DNA of 64,000 nt from JAWWPG01 sp037719575 (GTDB taxonomy: Bacteria > Actinomycetota > Actinomycetes > Propionibacteriales > Nocardioidaceae). Both the position numbers and the translations under genes were made by a program. This document shows positions 27,971-36,474 of this stretch, piece after piece (positions within the stretch are counted from its first letter, which is position 1; each line of letters starts with the position of its first letter). Where the stretch lies: the NCBI GenBank assembly GCA_037719575.1, contig JBBJMF010000004.1:1-64000 (forward strand), given 5' to 3'. A model generated the notes under the pieces. It was not told the origin of the DNA and made no database searches. It was given only the letters and a program-made list of their open reading frames with translations.

Positions 27971-29569
27971 ATGATCACCGCTCACCACCTGCAGATCCGG
28001 GTCGGGGCCCGAAGCCTCATCGAGGACGCCAGCTTCCGGATCGGGCCGGGCGACAAGGTTGGCCTGGTCGGGCGCAACGGTGCGGGCAAGACGACGATGA
28101 CCCGCATCCTCGCCGGCGAGGGACAGCCGACGGGCGGGTCGGTCACTCGCGTCGGCTCGGTGGGCTACCTCCCGCAGGACCCGCGAACGGGCGACCTCGA
28201 GGTGATGGCCCGTGACCGGATCCTCTCCGCCCGCGGGATCGACGACGTCGTACGACGGCTGCGGGCTGCCGAGCACCAGATGGGGAGCGACGACCCGTCC
28301 CTGCGGGACAAGGCGATGCGCCGCTACACGACAGCCGACGCGGAGCTGCACTCGGCCGGCGGGTTCGCGGCCGAGGCGGAGGCGGCCCAGATCAGCGCCA
28401 GCCTGGGGCTGCCCAACAGGGTGCTGGCCCAGCCGCTGCGGACGCTGTCTGGCGGGCAGCGCCGACGCGTCGAGCTCGCGCGGATTCTGTTCTCGGGAGC
28501 CGAGACGCTGCTCCTCGACGAGCCGACCAACCACCTCGATGCCGACTCGATCGGCTGGCTGCGCGGCTTCCTGAAGACCCGCCGCGGCGGCCTCGTGGTG
28601 ATCAGCCACGACGCGGCGCTGCTCGGCGAGACCGTCAACCGGGTGTTCCATCTCGACGCCAACCGGGCGGAGGTCGACGTCTACAACGTCGGGTGGTCGA
28701 CGTACCTCGCCCAGCGGGAGACCGACGAGCGGCGGCGCAAGCGTGAGCGGGCCAACGCCGTGAAGTTGGCGAGCACGCTGTTCGCGCAGGCCGACAAGAT
28801 GCGGGCGAAGGCGACCAAGGCGACCGCGGCGCAGAACATGGCGCGCCGTGCCGAGCGGCTGCTCGCGGGGCTGGAGGCGGAGCGCCGCCAGGACAAGGTG
28901 GCGCGGCTGGCGTTCCCCACGCCGGCGCCGTGCGGGAGAACGCCTCTGATGGCGCATGAGCTCTCGAAGTCGTTCGGGTCACTCGAGGTGTTCACGGACG
29001 TCGACCTCGCGGTCGACAAGGGCAGCCGGGTGGTGATCCTCGGCCTCAACGGCGCCGGGAAGACGACGCTGCTGCGCATCCTCGCCGGCCTGGACGCGCC
29101 CGACACCGGCCGCGTCGAGCCCGGTCACGGTCTCCGGCTGGGCTACTACGCGCAGGAGCACGAGAGTCTCGACCTGACGCGGACGGTGCTGGAGAACCTG
29201 CAGTCGTCGGCTCCGGACCTGACCGAGACCCAGGTGCGCAGCGTGCTCGGGTCCTTCCTGTTCTCGGGCGACGACGCGACCAAGCCCGCTCGCGTGCTGT
29301 CGGGTGGGGAGAAGACGAGGCTCGCGTTGGCGACCCTCGTGGTGTCCGCGGCGAACGTCCTGCTCCTCGACGAGCCGACGAACAACCTCGACCCGGCGAG
29401 CCGGCAGGAGGTGCTCGGCGCGATCCGCGGCTATGCGGGCGCGATCGTGCTCGTCACCCACGACGAGGGGGCCGTCCTGGCGCTGCAGCCCGACCGGGTG
29501 CTGATCCTGCCCGACGGCGTCGAGGACCTCTGGAACGAGGAGTACGTCGACCTGGTCGCGCTGGCCTGA
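27971..29569 (+). CDS. ABC-F family ATPase (ribosome-associated type)
   Basis: 532-residue soluble protein with two ABC domains and no membrane part. Domain 1: GRNGAGKTTM, LSGGQRRRVEL, LLLDEPTNHLD. A charged linker (about residues 245-310, RRRKRERANAVK) follows. Domain 2: GLNGAGKTTL, LSGGEKTRLAL, LLLDEPTNNLDP. ABC-F proteins act at the ribosome E site in translation control or antibiotic protection; this one corresponds in position to M. tuberculosis Rv1473. Weak ribosome-binding site. Stops exactly where the convergent hydrolase gene ends. Confidence 0.93.
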   Translation: MITAHHLQIRVGARSLIEDASFRIGPGDKVGLVGRNGAGKTTMTRILAGEGQPTGGSVTRVGSVGYLPQDPRTGDLEVMARDRILSARGIDDVVRRLRAAEHQMGSDDPSLRDKAMRRYTTADAELHSAGGFAAEAEAAQISASLGLPNRVLAQPLRTLSGGQRRRVELARILFSGAETLLLDEPTNHLDADSIGWLRGFLKTRRGGLVVISHDAALLGETVNRVFHLDANRAEVDVYNVGWSTYLAQRETDERRRKRERANAVKLASTLFAQADKMRAKATKATAAQNMARRAERLLAGLEAERRQDKVARLAFPTPAPCGRTPLMAHELSKSFGSLEVFTDVDLAVDKGSRVVILGLNGAGKTTLLRILAGLDAPDTGRVEPGHGLRLGYYAQEHESLDLTRTVLENLQSSAPDLTETQVRSVLGSFLFSGDDATKPARVLSGGEKTRLALATLVVSAANVLLLDEPTNNLDPASRQEVLGAIRGYAGAIVLVTHDEGAVLALQPDRVLILPDGVEDLWNEEYVDLVALA

Positions 29570-30301
29570 TCAGGCACTGAGCCGGCCGACCACGCTCTCC
29601 ATGGCCGCCATGACGCACGCCTGGGACTCCGGCCCGTAGTCCATGGCGTCGAAGCCGTGCTGCCCGCGCGGCTGGTCGATGATCTCCAGGTCGAGCGCGG
29701 TGTCCCTCGCGGCGGCGACGAACCTCTCCACGGCGGCCGCAGCGTCCTCGGCCTCGAGACCGACGCGGGTCAGCACGAACGGCAGCGGCTCCACCACCGA
29801 TGAGACCGCCTGGACCGGCCGGAACCCCTCCGGCAGGTCGCGGCCCGGACGCGAGTCGAGGATCGGGTAGGTCGCTGCCAGCACGCGGAGCCACGGCGGA
29901 GGGCCGGCGAGGAGAGGCGCCAGCAGTGGCCCACCCCCGGAGAAGGCCCACACGGCGACCCGGTCGGCGTCCACCCGGTCGTCAGTCCGTGCCGTCTCGG
30001 CGGCGTCCAGGACGTCGCTGTAGGCCACGCCCCACGTGTCGACGTCGTGCAGCCGGTGGTCGACCGTGAGCCCGACGACCCCGTTCGCGGCGGCGAGAGC
30101 GCCGTACCCGCGGTAGACCGGCCAGTCGCGTGGGCTTGCCGGCAGGTCTTCCGGGATCGGCCCCCCGTGCACGAAGACGACGAGCGGTCTCGGCTCGCCC
30201 GCCTCGGGGTCGAACAGGTCCGAGCGGCCGTGGCGCTCACGTGGGACGGCAGGTGTCGCGAGGACGAACTCTGCTGTCCACGGAGGTCTCTCGTCGGCCA
30301 T
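29570..30301 (-). CDS. Alpha/beta-hydrolase fold protein (dipeptidyl-peptidase or esterase-like)
   Basis: 243-residue cytosolic hydrolase. Oxyanion region VVFVHGGPI, nucleophile elbow AFSGGGPL and a C-terminal His in PRGQHGFDAMD are all present, so a serine triad seems complete. Family resembles S9/BD-FAE-like esterases; substrate unknown. Convergent with ABC-F, stop to stop with no spacer. ATG 30301 lies 6 bases after TACGGT, so the message is probably leaderless. Confidence 0.82.
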   Translation of the reverse strand: MADERPPWTAEFVLATPAVPRERHGRSDLFDPEAGEPRPLVVFVHGGPIPEDLPASPRDWPVYRGYGALAAANGVVGLTVDHRLHDVDTWGVAYSDVLDAAETARTDDRVDADRVAVWAFSGGGPLLAPLLAGPPPWLRVLAATYPILDSRPGRDLPEGFRPVQAVSSVVEPLPFVLTRVGLEAEDAAAAVERFVAAARDTALDLEIIDQPRGQHGFDAMDYGPESQACVMAAMESVVGRLSA

Positions 30302-30307
30302 GGGCCG

Positions 30308-30313
30308 ACCGTA
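30308..30313 (-). promoter_or_regulatory. Leaderless-type -10 box (alpha/beta-hydrolase gene)
   Basis: TACGGT on the minus strand, exactly 6 bases before the ATG at 30301. Confidence 0.5.
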
Positions 30314-30340
30314 GCCGCGTGGTCCGCTGGCGTCACCTGG

Positions 30341-31132
30341 TTATGGATCGTGCTGACCGAAGGCGGCCGCCAGGGCTCGGATGCGCTTGACCTGCGCGGC
30401 ACGCTCGGCGGCCAGCTGGTCGCCGTACCCGCGGCTCGTCGCCGTCTGCAGCAGCGCCTTGGTCGCAGTGACCGCGTCGGCCGGTGCCGCGACGATCGCC
30501 GCGACCAGGTCGGCGACGGTGCTGTCGAGATCTCGACGCGGTACGACGATCGTGGCCAGCCCGAGGTCTCGTGCCTCGGCCGCCTCGACCCAGCGACCGG
30601 TGACGCAGATCTCGAGGGCGCGGGCATACCCGACCTGGTCGACGAGGGGTTGGGTGCCTCCCAGATCGGGGACCAGACCCAAGGTCGTCTCACGCATGCA
30701 CAGCCGGGCGTCGTCGGTGAGCACGCGCAGGTCGCAGGCCAGCGCGAGCTGGAAGCCCGCCCCGACCGCGTGCCCCTGGACCGCGGCGACCGAGAGCAGC
30801 GGGGGGCGCCCCCACCAGGAGAAGGCCTGCTGGAACGAGGCGATGGTCTCGTCGAGCTCGAGGTCCGTGAGCCTGGCCAGGCGGGCGAAGGACATCTCCG
30901 AGGTGTTGTCCGGGTCGAACATCGCGAGGTCGAGACCGGCGCTGAAGGACTCGCCCTCGCCACGGACGACCGCGACCCGCACCCCCGTCGGAAGCTCGGC
31001 GCCGATCTCGGCGATGGCGGCCCACATCCTCGGCGTCTGGGCGTTGCGAACCTCCGGGCGGCAGAGCGTGATGGTGGCAACCGGGCCGGCGACCTCGAGC
31101 CTGACACCCAGCTCCGGATGGCCCTGCGACAT
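30341..31132 (-). CDS. Enoyl-CoA hydratase/isomerase family protein
   Basis: 263-residue crotonase-fold protein. CoA-binding and oxyanion features are visible: GESFSAGLDLAMFD, VQGHAVGAGFQLALACDLRV, and the active-site segment MRETTLGLVPDLGGTQ, with Glu equivalents present. Likely acts in fatty-acid or amino-acid degradation; which acyl-CoA cannot be told. It has its own promoter-like TAGGCT 6 bases before the ATG. 39 bases upstream of the hydrolase gene start. Confidence 0.88.
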   Translation of the reverse strand: MSQGHPELGVRLEVAGPVATITLCRPEVRNAQTPRMWAAIAEIGAELPTGVRVAVVRGEGESFSAGLDLAMFDPDNTSEMSFARLARLTDLELDETIASFQQAFSWWGRPPLLSVAAVQGHAVGAGFQLALACDLRVLTDDARLCMRETTLGLVPDLGGTQPLVDQVGYARALEICVTGRWVEAAEARDLGLATIVVPRRDLDSTVADLVAAIVAAPADAVTATKALLQTATSRGYGDQLAAERAAQVKRIRALAAAFGQHDP

Positions 31133-31138
31133 GCGGCG

Positions 31139-31144
31139 AGCCTA
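31139..31144 (-). promoter_or_regulatory. Leaderless-type -10 box (enoyl-CoA hydratase gene)
   Basis: TAGGCT on the minus strand, exactly 6 bases before the ATG at 31132. Confidence 0.5.
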
Positions 31145-31183
31145 GTCAGCCTCGAGCGCGGGGTGGGGGTTGGTCCTTGGCGG

Positions 31184-31189
31184 TAGCGT
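31184..31189 (+). promoter_or_regulatory. Candidate -10 box for the ABC exporter gene
   Basis: TAGCGT ends 8 bases before the ATG at 31198; no ribosome-binding site between, consistent with a leaderless start. Confidence 0.4.
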
Positions 31190-31197
31190 CGTCAGCG

Positions 31198-33105
31198 ATG
31201 AGCAGCCCGCACTCGCCGTACCGGATCATGCACTCCTACTCGCGCGGAGACCCACTCGCCGGACGGCAGGGACTCGCGGCGGGCACCTTCCGACGGGTCA
31301 TCGGCTTCGCGCGGCCGCATCGGCGGGCGCTCGGCTGGTTCCTCGTGCTCGTCGTGCTCGACGCGCTCCTCGTCGTCGCCACCCCCCTGCTGTTCCGCGA
31401 GATCATCGACCAGGGGGTGGTCAAGGGGGATGGTCGGCTGGTCACGATCCTGGCGCTCGTCATCGCCGCAGTCGCGTTCGGCGAGGCAGCCCTTTCGCTG
31501 GCGCAGCGGTGGTACTCCACCCGGATCGGCGAGGGGCTGATCTACGACCTGCGGACGACGGTGTTCAGCCACGTGCAGCGGATGCCGCTCGCCTTCTTCT
31601 CCCGGACGCACACCGGAGCACTGGTGTCGCGGCTCAACAGCGACGTCATCGGCGCCCAGAGCGCCTTCACCTCGACGCTGTCGAACGTGGTCAGCAACGT
31701 GATCAGCCTGCTGCTCGTCGGAGCGACGATGCTCTACCTGTCGTGGCAGATCACCCTGCTGGCGTTGGTGATCCTGCCGGTCTTCATCTTCCCAGCCAAA
31801 TGGGCTGGCCGCCGGCTGTCGGGTCTCACCCGAGAGCAGATGCAGACCAACGCGACGATGGCCTCGATGGCCACCGAGCGCTTCCAGGTCGGAGGCGCGC
31901 TGCTCGTCACCCTCTTCGGGCGTCGACACGAGGAGGACGCCGAGTACGCCCAACGCTCGGCCAAGGTCCGTGACCTCGGCGTCGAGATTGCGATGACCGG
32001 CCGGATCTTCTTCAGCGCGCTCACGCTGGTGGCCTCGCTGGCCACGGCCGTGGTCTACGGCGTCGGTGGCCACCTGGTCCTGGACGGCTCGCTCTCGGTG
32101 GGGACGCTGCTGGCCCTGGCCGCCTTGATGGGGAGGCTTTACGGTCCCCTGACGTCCCTGTCCAACGTGCGGGTTGATGTCATGACCGCGCTGGTGTCCT
32201 TCGAGCGGGTCTTCGAGGTGCTCGACCTGGTGCCGATGATCACCGAGAAACCGGACGCGGTCGACGTGACCGGGCACCCGCCGCGCATCGAGTTCGACGA
32301 CGTGCGCTTCCGCTATCCGACGGCGGATGAGGTGTCGCTGGCCAGCCTCGAGGCGCTGATGGCGAACGACACGGCGCCCAGCCAGGAGGTCATCCACGGC
32401 GTGAGTCTCACCGTCGAGCCCGGACAGCTCGTCGCCCTGGTGGGACCGTCCGGCGCCGGGAAGACCACGCTCACGCATCTGGTGGCGCGGCTCTACGACG
32501 TGACCACCGGCGCCGTCAGGGTCGGCGGGGTAGACGTCCGCGACGCCACCCTCGACTCGCTGCACGCGATGGTGGGCTACGTGACGCAGGACGCACACAT
32601 GTTCCACGACACGATCCGCGCCAACCTGCTCTACGCGCGCCCCGAGTCCACCGACGACGACCTGGCGTCGGTGCTGAAGGCCGCGCAGATCTGGAGCCTG
32701 GTCGACGCGCTCCCGGACCGTCTCGACACGGTCGTCGGCGAGCGGGGCTACCGGCTGAGCGGCGGCGAGCGCCAGCGGCTAGCCATCGCCCGGCTGCTGC
32801 TGAAGGCGCCGAAAGTCATCGTGCTCGACGAGGCGACCGCCCACCTCGACAGCGAGTCCGAGGCTGCGGTGCAGCGCGCCCTGGACACGGCGCTGTCAGG
32901 TCGTACGTCGCTGGTGATCGCCCACCGGCTCTCGACGGTCCGGGGCGCCGACCTGATCCTGGTCGTGGACGACGGCCGCGTCGTCGAGCGTGGAACCCAC
33001 CCGGAGCTGCTGGCCCGTGGCGGCCTGTACGCCGACCTCTACCGCACCCAGTTCGCTGACGCCGACGCGGCAAGATCCGACATTCAGGTGGCTCCAGCCA
33101 CCTGA
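31198..33105 (+). CDS. ABC exporter with fused membrane and ATPase domains
   Basis: 635-residue half-transporter of the MsbA/LmrA/multidrug type. Six-helix membrane domain (about residues 35-325), then an ATPase domain: Walker A GPSGAGKTTLTHL, signature RLSGGERQRLAIARLLL, Walker B VIVLDEATAHLD, switch IAHRLSTV. A 20-residue insertion (ADEVSLASLEALMANDTAPS) precedes the ATPase core. No partner gene nearby, so probably a homodimer exporting lipids or drugs. ATG 31198 was chosen, since TAGCGT lies just upstream. A perfect 15-bp hairpin overlaps the last codons. Confidence 0.92.
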   Translation: MSSPHSPYRIMHSYSRGDPLAGRQGLAAGTFRRVIGFARPHRRALGWFLVLVVLDALLVVATPLLFREIIDQGVVKGDGRLVTILALVIAAVAFGEAALSLAQRWYSTRIGEGLIYDLRTTVFSHVQRMPLAFFSRTHTGALVSRLNSDVIGAQSAFTSTLSNVVSNVISLLLVGATMLYLSWQITLLALVILPVFIFPAKWAGRRLSGLTREQMQTNATMASMATERFQVGGALLVTLFGRRHEEDAEYAQRSAKVRDLGVEIAMTGRIFFSALTLVASLATAVVYGVGGHLVLDGSLSVGTLLALAALMGRLYGPLTSLSNVRVDVMTALVSFERVFEVLDLVPMITEKPDAVDVTGHPPRIEFDDVRFRYPTADEVSLASLEALMANDTAPSQEVIHGVSLTVEPGQLVALVGPSGAGKTTLTHLVARLYDVTTGAVRVGGVDVRDATLDSLHAMVGYVTQDAHMFHDTIRANLLYARPESTDDDLASVLKAAQIWSLVDALPDRLDTVVGERGYRLSGGERQRLAIARLLLKAPKVIVLDEATAHLDSESEAAVQRALDTALSGRTSLVIAHRLSTVRGADLILVVDDGRVVERGTHPELLARGGLYADLYRTQFADADAARSDIQVAPAT

Positions 33106-33110
33106 ATGTC
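33079..33110 (+). terminator. Perfect 15-bp hairpin at the ABC exporter 3' end
   Basis: Arms GACATTCAGGTGGCT (33079-33093) and its exact complement (33096-33110) around a 2-base turn. It includes the stop codon. No T-tract follows, which is common for actinobacterial terminators. Strongest hairpin in the window. Confidence 0.75.
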
Positions 33111-33120
33111 TGGCCTTGGC

Positions 33121-33126
33121 GATACT
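33121..33126 (+). promoter_or_regulatory. Leaderless-type -10 box (SDR gene)
   Basis: GATACT, one base from TATACT, exactly 6 bases before the ATG at 33133 and 10 bases after the terminator hairpin. Confidence 0.45.
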
Positions 33127-33132
33127 TGAGGG

Positions 33133-33891
33133 ATGGATCTTGGGTTGCGGGACCGGGTGTTCGTCGTCACCGGCGCGAGCCGGGGGCTGGGGCGGGCGAC
33201 GGCCACCCTCCTCGTCGCCGAAGGTGCCCGGGTCGTCGTCTCCAGCCGGTCGCGGGATCACCTCGACCCGGTCGTGGACGCGCTCGGCCGGGACAACGCG
33301 ACACCCGTGGTGGCCGACAACGCGGACCCCGACACGCCCCGGGCGGTCGTCGCAGCGGCGTTCGAGCGGTTCGGGCGCCTCGACGGCGCGCTGATCAGCG
33401 TCGGCGGGCCGCCGGCAGGGCCGATCGCGGAGAAGACCCCGGGGGAGTGGCGGGAGTACGTCGACAGCATCTTCCTCGGCGGTCTGAGGCTGACGATCAC
33501 AGTGGCGAAGAGCCTGCAAGCCGGCGGCTCGATCGCGCTCGTCCTCTCCACCTCGGTCAAGCAGCCGATCGCCAACCTGGGCATGTCGAACGCGCTCCGC
33601 CCCGGCCTGGCGATGGCGGCCAAGACCCTGGCCGACGAGCTCGGACCCCGCGGCATCCGGATAAACGGCCTGCTGCCAGGTCGCGTCGAGACCGAGCGGG
33701 TGCAGGAGCTGGACGCGGCGAGCGACGACCCGCGCGAGACCCGCAGACGACACCTGCAGACGATCCCGCTTCGCCGCTACGGCCGGCCGGAGGAGTTCGC
33801 CGCCATGGCCGCCTTCCTGCTGTCACCGGCGGCGGCGTACATCACCGGTGCGATGGTGCCGGTCGACGGCGGGATCAGTCGGGGCTTGTGA
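33133..33891 (+). CDS. Short-chain dehydrogenase/reductase
   Basis: 252-residue NAD(P)-binding oxidoreductase. N-terminal TGASRGLGRATA is the cofactor motif. The classical YxxxK is not obvious: the segment after LVLSTSVKQPIANLGMSNALRPGL has no Tyr at the expected place, so the catalytic Tyr may be replaced, as in some atypical SDRs. C-terminal PLRRYGRPEEFAAMAAFLLS and GAMVPVDGG are family hallmarks. Substrate unknown. Possibly leaderless. Its 3' end overlaps the convergent SURF1 gene by 17 bases. Confidence 0.85.
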   Translation: MDLGLRDRVFVVTGASRGLGRATATLLVAEGARVVVSSRSRDHLDPVVDALGRDNATPVVADNADPDTPRAVVAAAFERFGRLDGALISVGGPPAGPIAEKTPGEWREYVDSIFLGGLRLTITVAKSLQAGGSIALVLSTSVKQPIANLGMSNALRPGLAMAAKTLADELGPRGIRINGLLPGRVETERVQELDAASDDPRETRRRHLQTIPLRRYGRPEEFAAMAAFLLSPAAAYITGAMVPVDGGISRGL

Positions 33892-34699
33892 CCATGGGTT
33901 TCCCCTCGCCGGCGTCGACAGGCTGCCGCGGCACTCGCCCGGACGACCCGCGCCGCCCTCCGGGCCGGCCCGTCACTTGCTCCCGGTACTCGGCCCAGGC
34001 GAAGTAGCACCAGAAGCCGAAGAAGAGCAGCGCGAAGAACAACCATTGGAAGCCGTAGAAGAAGCTTGGGCCACCACCGAGGTCGGGCTCGCCGGCCTTC
34101 GTCGGGGCATGAGGCGAGGCTGGGCTCTCGGTTGTGAGCTCCAGGAACCCGTCGTACAACGGATAGGGCAGGATCGCCTCGATCGCCTCGGCCGAGACGG
34201 CCCGTACCGACCCCTGCGACGGGGTCACCTGGCTGGAGCTGCCGTCCGAACCGACGCGGACCCGGCCGGTCAGGGTGACGCGGCCGGCGGCAGGAGGAGG
34301 GAGGTCCTGGACGAGGTTGCCGTTGGCGGGACTCGGCACCCAGCCGCGGTCGACGAGGACCGCCGGACCGGCGTCGGTGACGAACGGAGTGACGACGTCG
34401 ACGCCGGGCGCGCCGTTCCTGGTGCGGTAGAGGACGGCGATCTGGTGGTCCGCGTCGTAGTGTCCCGTCGCAGTCACCCGCTGCCACTGCACGTCGGACG
34501 AGGGCTCACCGGACGTGGAGAGCAGGCGCTGGAGCGGCGCGGGCGCGGCGGCGAGGTTGGCACGGATCAGCGCGTTGGAGTCCTTGCGCTCCTGGTAGCG
34601 GTGGAACTGCCACTCGCTCAGCCGCACACACGTGAAGCCGAGCACGAGGACGACCACGAGCAGGCCGATCCACCGGGGCGTGAGGAGAAAACGCAACAC
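33875..34699 (-). CDS. SURF1-family cytochrome oxidase assembly protein
   Basis: 274-residue membrane protein. N-terminal helix (WIGLLVVVLVLGFTCVRLSEWQFHR) and a C-terminal helix (FFYGFQWLFFALLFFGFWCYFAW) bracket an extracytoplasmic SURF1 domain containing VLVDRGWVP. SURF1 proteins help place heme A in the aa3-type oxidase, which fits ctaA and ctaB in the same window. GTG 34699 is the likely start. Ends in a basic cytosolic tail. Overlaps the SDR gene tail to tail by 17 bases and is divergent from moaA. Confidence 0.9.
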   Translation of the reverse strand: MLRFLLTPRWIGLLVVVLVLGFTCVRLSEWQFHRYQERKDSNALIRANLAAAPAPLQRLLSTSGEPSSDVQWQRVTATGHYDADHQIAVLYRTRNGAPGVDVVTPFVTDAGPAVLVDRGWVPSPANGNLVQDLPPPAAGRVTLTGRVRVGSDGSSSQVTPSQGSVRAVSAEAIEAILPYPLYDGFLELTTESPASPHAPTKAGEPDLGGGPSFFYGFQWLFFALLFFGFWCYFAWAEYREQVTGRPGGRRGSSGRVPRQPVDAGEGKPMVTSPD

Positions 34700-34756
34700 A
34701 GCATCTCGAGGTTAGCCCGCGGCCGGGACCTGTCCGAGGTCGGGGCGCGGACGACG

Positions 34757-34762
34757 TAGGGT
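34757..34762 (+). promoter_or_regulatory. Leaderless-type -10 box (moaA)
   Basis: TAGGGT, exactly 6 bases before the GTG start at 34769. Confidence 0.5.
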
Positions 34763-34768
34763 GGACCG

Positions 34769-35782
34769 GTGAGCGAACCAACCAGGTCTCGGGTGCCGCT
34801 GCTCGACCAGTACGGTCGGGTCGCGTCGGACCTGCGGGTCTCGCTGACCGACCGCTGCAACCTCCGCTGCTCGTACTGCATGCCCGCGGAAGGGCTCGAC
34901 TGGCTCCCGCGCGACGACATCCTGTCCGACGACGAGGTGGTGCGCCTCATCGAGATCGCCGTCACCCGGCTGGGGGTCGACGAGGTCCGGTTCACCGGCG
35001 GCGAGCCGTTGATCCGGCCAGGCTTCGTGGACATCGTGGCGCGTACGGCGAAGCTGAGCCCTCGGCCGCTGATGGCCGTGACCACCAACGGACTCGGCCT
35101 CGAGCGCACGGCAGCGGCGCTCGCGGTGGCAGGTCTCGACCGGGTCAACGTCAGCCTCGACACCGTGCGACCCGACACGTTCGCCACCGTCACCCGGCGC
35201 AACCGGCTCGACGACGTGATCGCCGGGTTGGCCGCCGCCTCGAGCGCCGGCCTCACTCCGGTAAAGGTCAACGCCGTCCTGCTCCGGGGCCACAACGACG
35301 ACCAGGCTGCGGAGCTGTTGCGCTGGTGCATCCAGCGGGGCTACGAGCTCCGCTTCATCGAGCAGATGCCGCTCGACGCGCAGCATGGCTGGAGCCGCGA
35401 GGCGATGGTGACCGCCGCCGAGACCCAGCAGTCGCTGGAGAGCGAGTTCGTGCTGACACCCGACACCCGCCATCGCGGCAGCGCACCCGCGGAGCTGTTC
35501 CTCGTCGACGGTGGTCCGGCGACGGTCGGAATCATCGCGTCGGTGACCCGGCCGTTCTGCGGCGACTGTGACCGGGTGCGACTGACCGCCGACGGCCAGG
35601 TGGTCAACTGCCTGTTCGCCCGCGAGGAGTCCGATCTCCGCCTGGCCCTGCGATCGGGCGCCTCGGACGACGAGATCGCCGAGCGCTGGCGAGCCGCGAT
35701 GTGGACGAAACGCCCAGGCCATGGGATCGACGACGAGTCGTTCCTGCAGCCGGCTCGCCCGATGAGCGCGATCGGCGGCTAG
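34769..35782 (+). CDS. moaA: GTP 3',8-cyclase MoaA (molybdenum cofactor)
   Basis: Radical SAM enzyme starting molybdopterin synthesis: GTP to 3',8-cyclo-7,8-dihydro-GTP. 337 residues. N-terminal [4Fe-4S] motif Cys30-x3-Cys34-x2-Cys37 (DRCNLRCSYCMP), FTGGEPLIR, and the C-terminal second cluster FCGDCDRVRLTADGQVVNC. The protein ends in Gly-Gly, needed for activity in MoaA. No other moa gene lies nearby. The stop overlaps the convergent small gene by 4 bases. Confidence 0.96.
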   Translation: MSEPTRSRVPLLDQYGRVASDLRVSLTDRCNLRCSYCMPAEGLDWLPRDDILSDDEVVRLIEIAVTRLGVDEVRFTGGEPLIRPGFVDIVARTAKLSPRPLMAVTTNGLGLERTAAALAVAGLDRVNVSLDTVRPDTFATVTRRNRLDDVIAGLAAASSAGLTPVKVNAVLLRGHNDDQAAELLRWCIQRGYELRFIEQMPLDAQHGWSREAMVTAAETQQSLESEFVLTPDTRHRGSAPAELFLVDGGPATVGIIASVTRPFCGDCDRVRLTADGQVVNCLFAREESDLRLALRSGASDDEIAERWRAAMWTKRPGHGIDDESFLQPARPMSAIGG

Positions 35783-36015
35783 CCGGACGGTGCGTCCCGC
35801 TCAGCAGGGGCTTCGTCGGCCGGCAGCGGCTCGACCTCACGCAGGAACCCCCGGGCGCCGAGGAATGCGCCGAGGCTCTCGCGGTGCTCGCCACACGCGA
35901 GCCAGGTCTTTCGCCGTTCGGGCCGGTGGATCTTCGGGTTGTTCCAGCGAAGCCCGAACTCGGCGCGGTTGGTGCAGCCCCTGGCGGAGCAGCCAAGCGG
36001 CTCGCTCGCGTCCAC
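35779..36015 (-). CDS. Small Cys-containing hypothetical protein, 78 residues
   Basis: Family seen in actinobacteria, without a defined function that I know. Three Cys and His-rich spacing (LGCSARGCTNRAEFGLRW ... WLACGEHRESL) suggest a small zinc-binding fold, Cx4C and CGEH. GTG 36015 follows GGAGG at 4 bases and starts just before the conserved part; the frame is open upstream. Seventeen bases after the DUF3099 gene, so likely cotranscribed. Confidence 0.75.
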   Translation of the reverse strand: MDASEPLGCSARGCTNRAEFGLRWNNPKIHRPERRKTWLACGEHRESLGAFLGARGFLREVEPLPADEAPAERDAPSG

Positions 36016-36032
36016 CAGACCTCCGTCGCGGG

Positions 36033-36353
36033 TCAGGAGGGGACGTCGTGGATGGTGTCCGACGACGTCGGCGCCGCTGACAGCTGCGGCACCCCCTGGT
36101 CCTCGAAGCGTGCCGGGCCGGCCGCCTGCCGGCCGTCGGCGGCGTTCGCGATGACGACCGCGAAGTAGGGCAGGAAGAACGCACCCCCCACCATTACCCA
36201 GCGCAGCGGCCCGCTCAGGACCACGGCGAGCACAAAGCACAGGGTGCGGATCCCCATCGAGAAGAGGTACCACGTCTGGCGGCGGCGAATGTCGTCGCTG
36301 CGGCTCGACCGGGCCGACGTGATGCTCACGGGATCTTCGTGCTGCTGGCTCAT
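36033..36353 (-). CDS. DUF3099-family small membrane protein
   Basis: 106-residue actinobacterial protein. After a charged N terminus (SITSARSSRSDDIRRRQTWYL) come two closely spaced membrane helices (MGIRTLCFVLAVVLSG, WVMVGGAFFLPYFAVVIANA). C-terminal 30 residues polar. Function unknown. ATG 36353 follows GGAGAGG. Divergent from fabG. Confidence 0.85.
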   Translation of the reverse strand: MSQQHEDPVSITSARSSRSDDIRRRQTWYLFSMGIRTLCFVLAVVLSGPLRWVMVGGAFFLPYFAVVIANAADGRQAAGPARFEDQGVPQLSAAPTSSDTIHDVPS

Positions 36354-36436
36354 TGTCGTCCTCTCCCCTCCACCGTACGCCGACCTCGGCGCGCATAGTC
36401 GGTGAGCCTGCGGTTTCGCCGGCTGGAGGGAGCCGG

Positions 36437-36442
36437 TAGCGT
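36437..36442 (+). promoter_or_regulatory. Candidate -10 box for the fabG-fabI operon
   Basis: TAGCGT, 32 bases before the GTG start at 36475; GGGAGGAGG, a near-ideal ribosome site, lies in the leader. Confidence 0.4.
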
Positions 36443-36474
36443 CAAGCGCCTCATCACGCACGGGAGGAGGGCCA

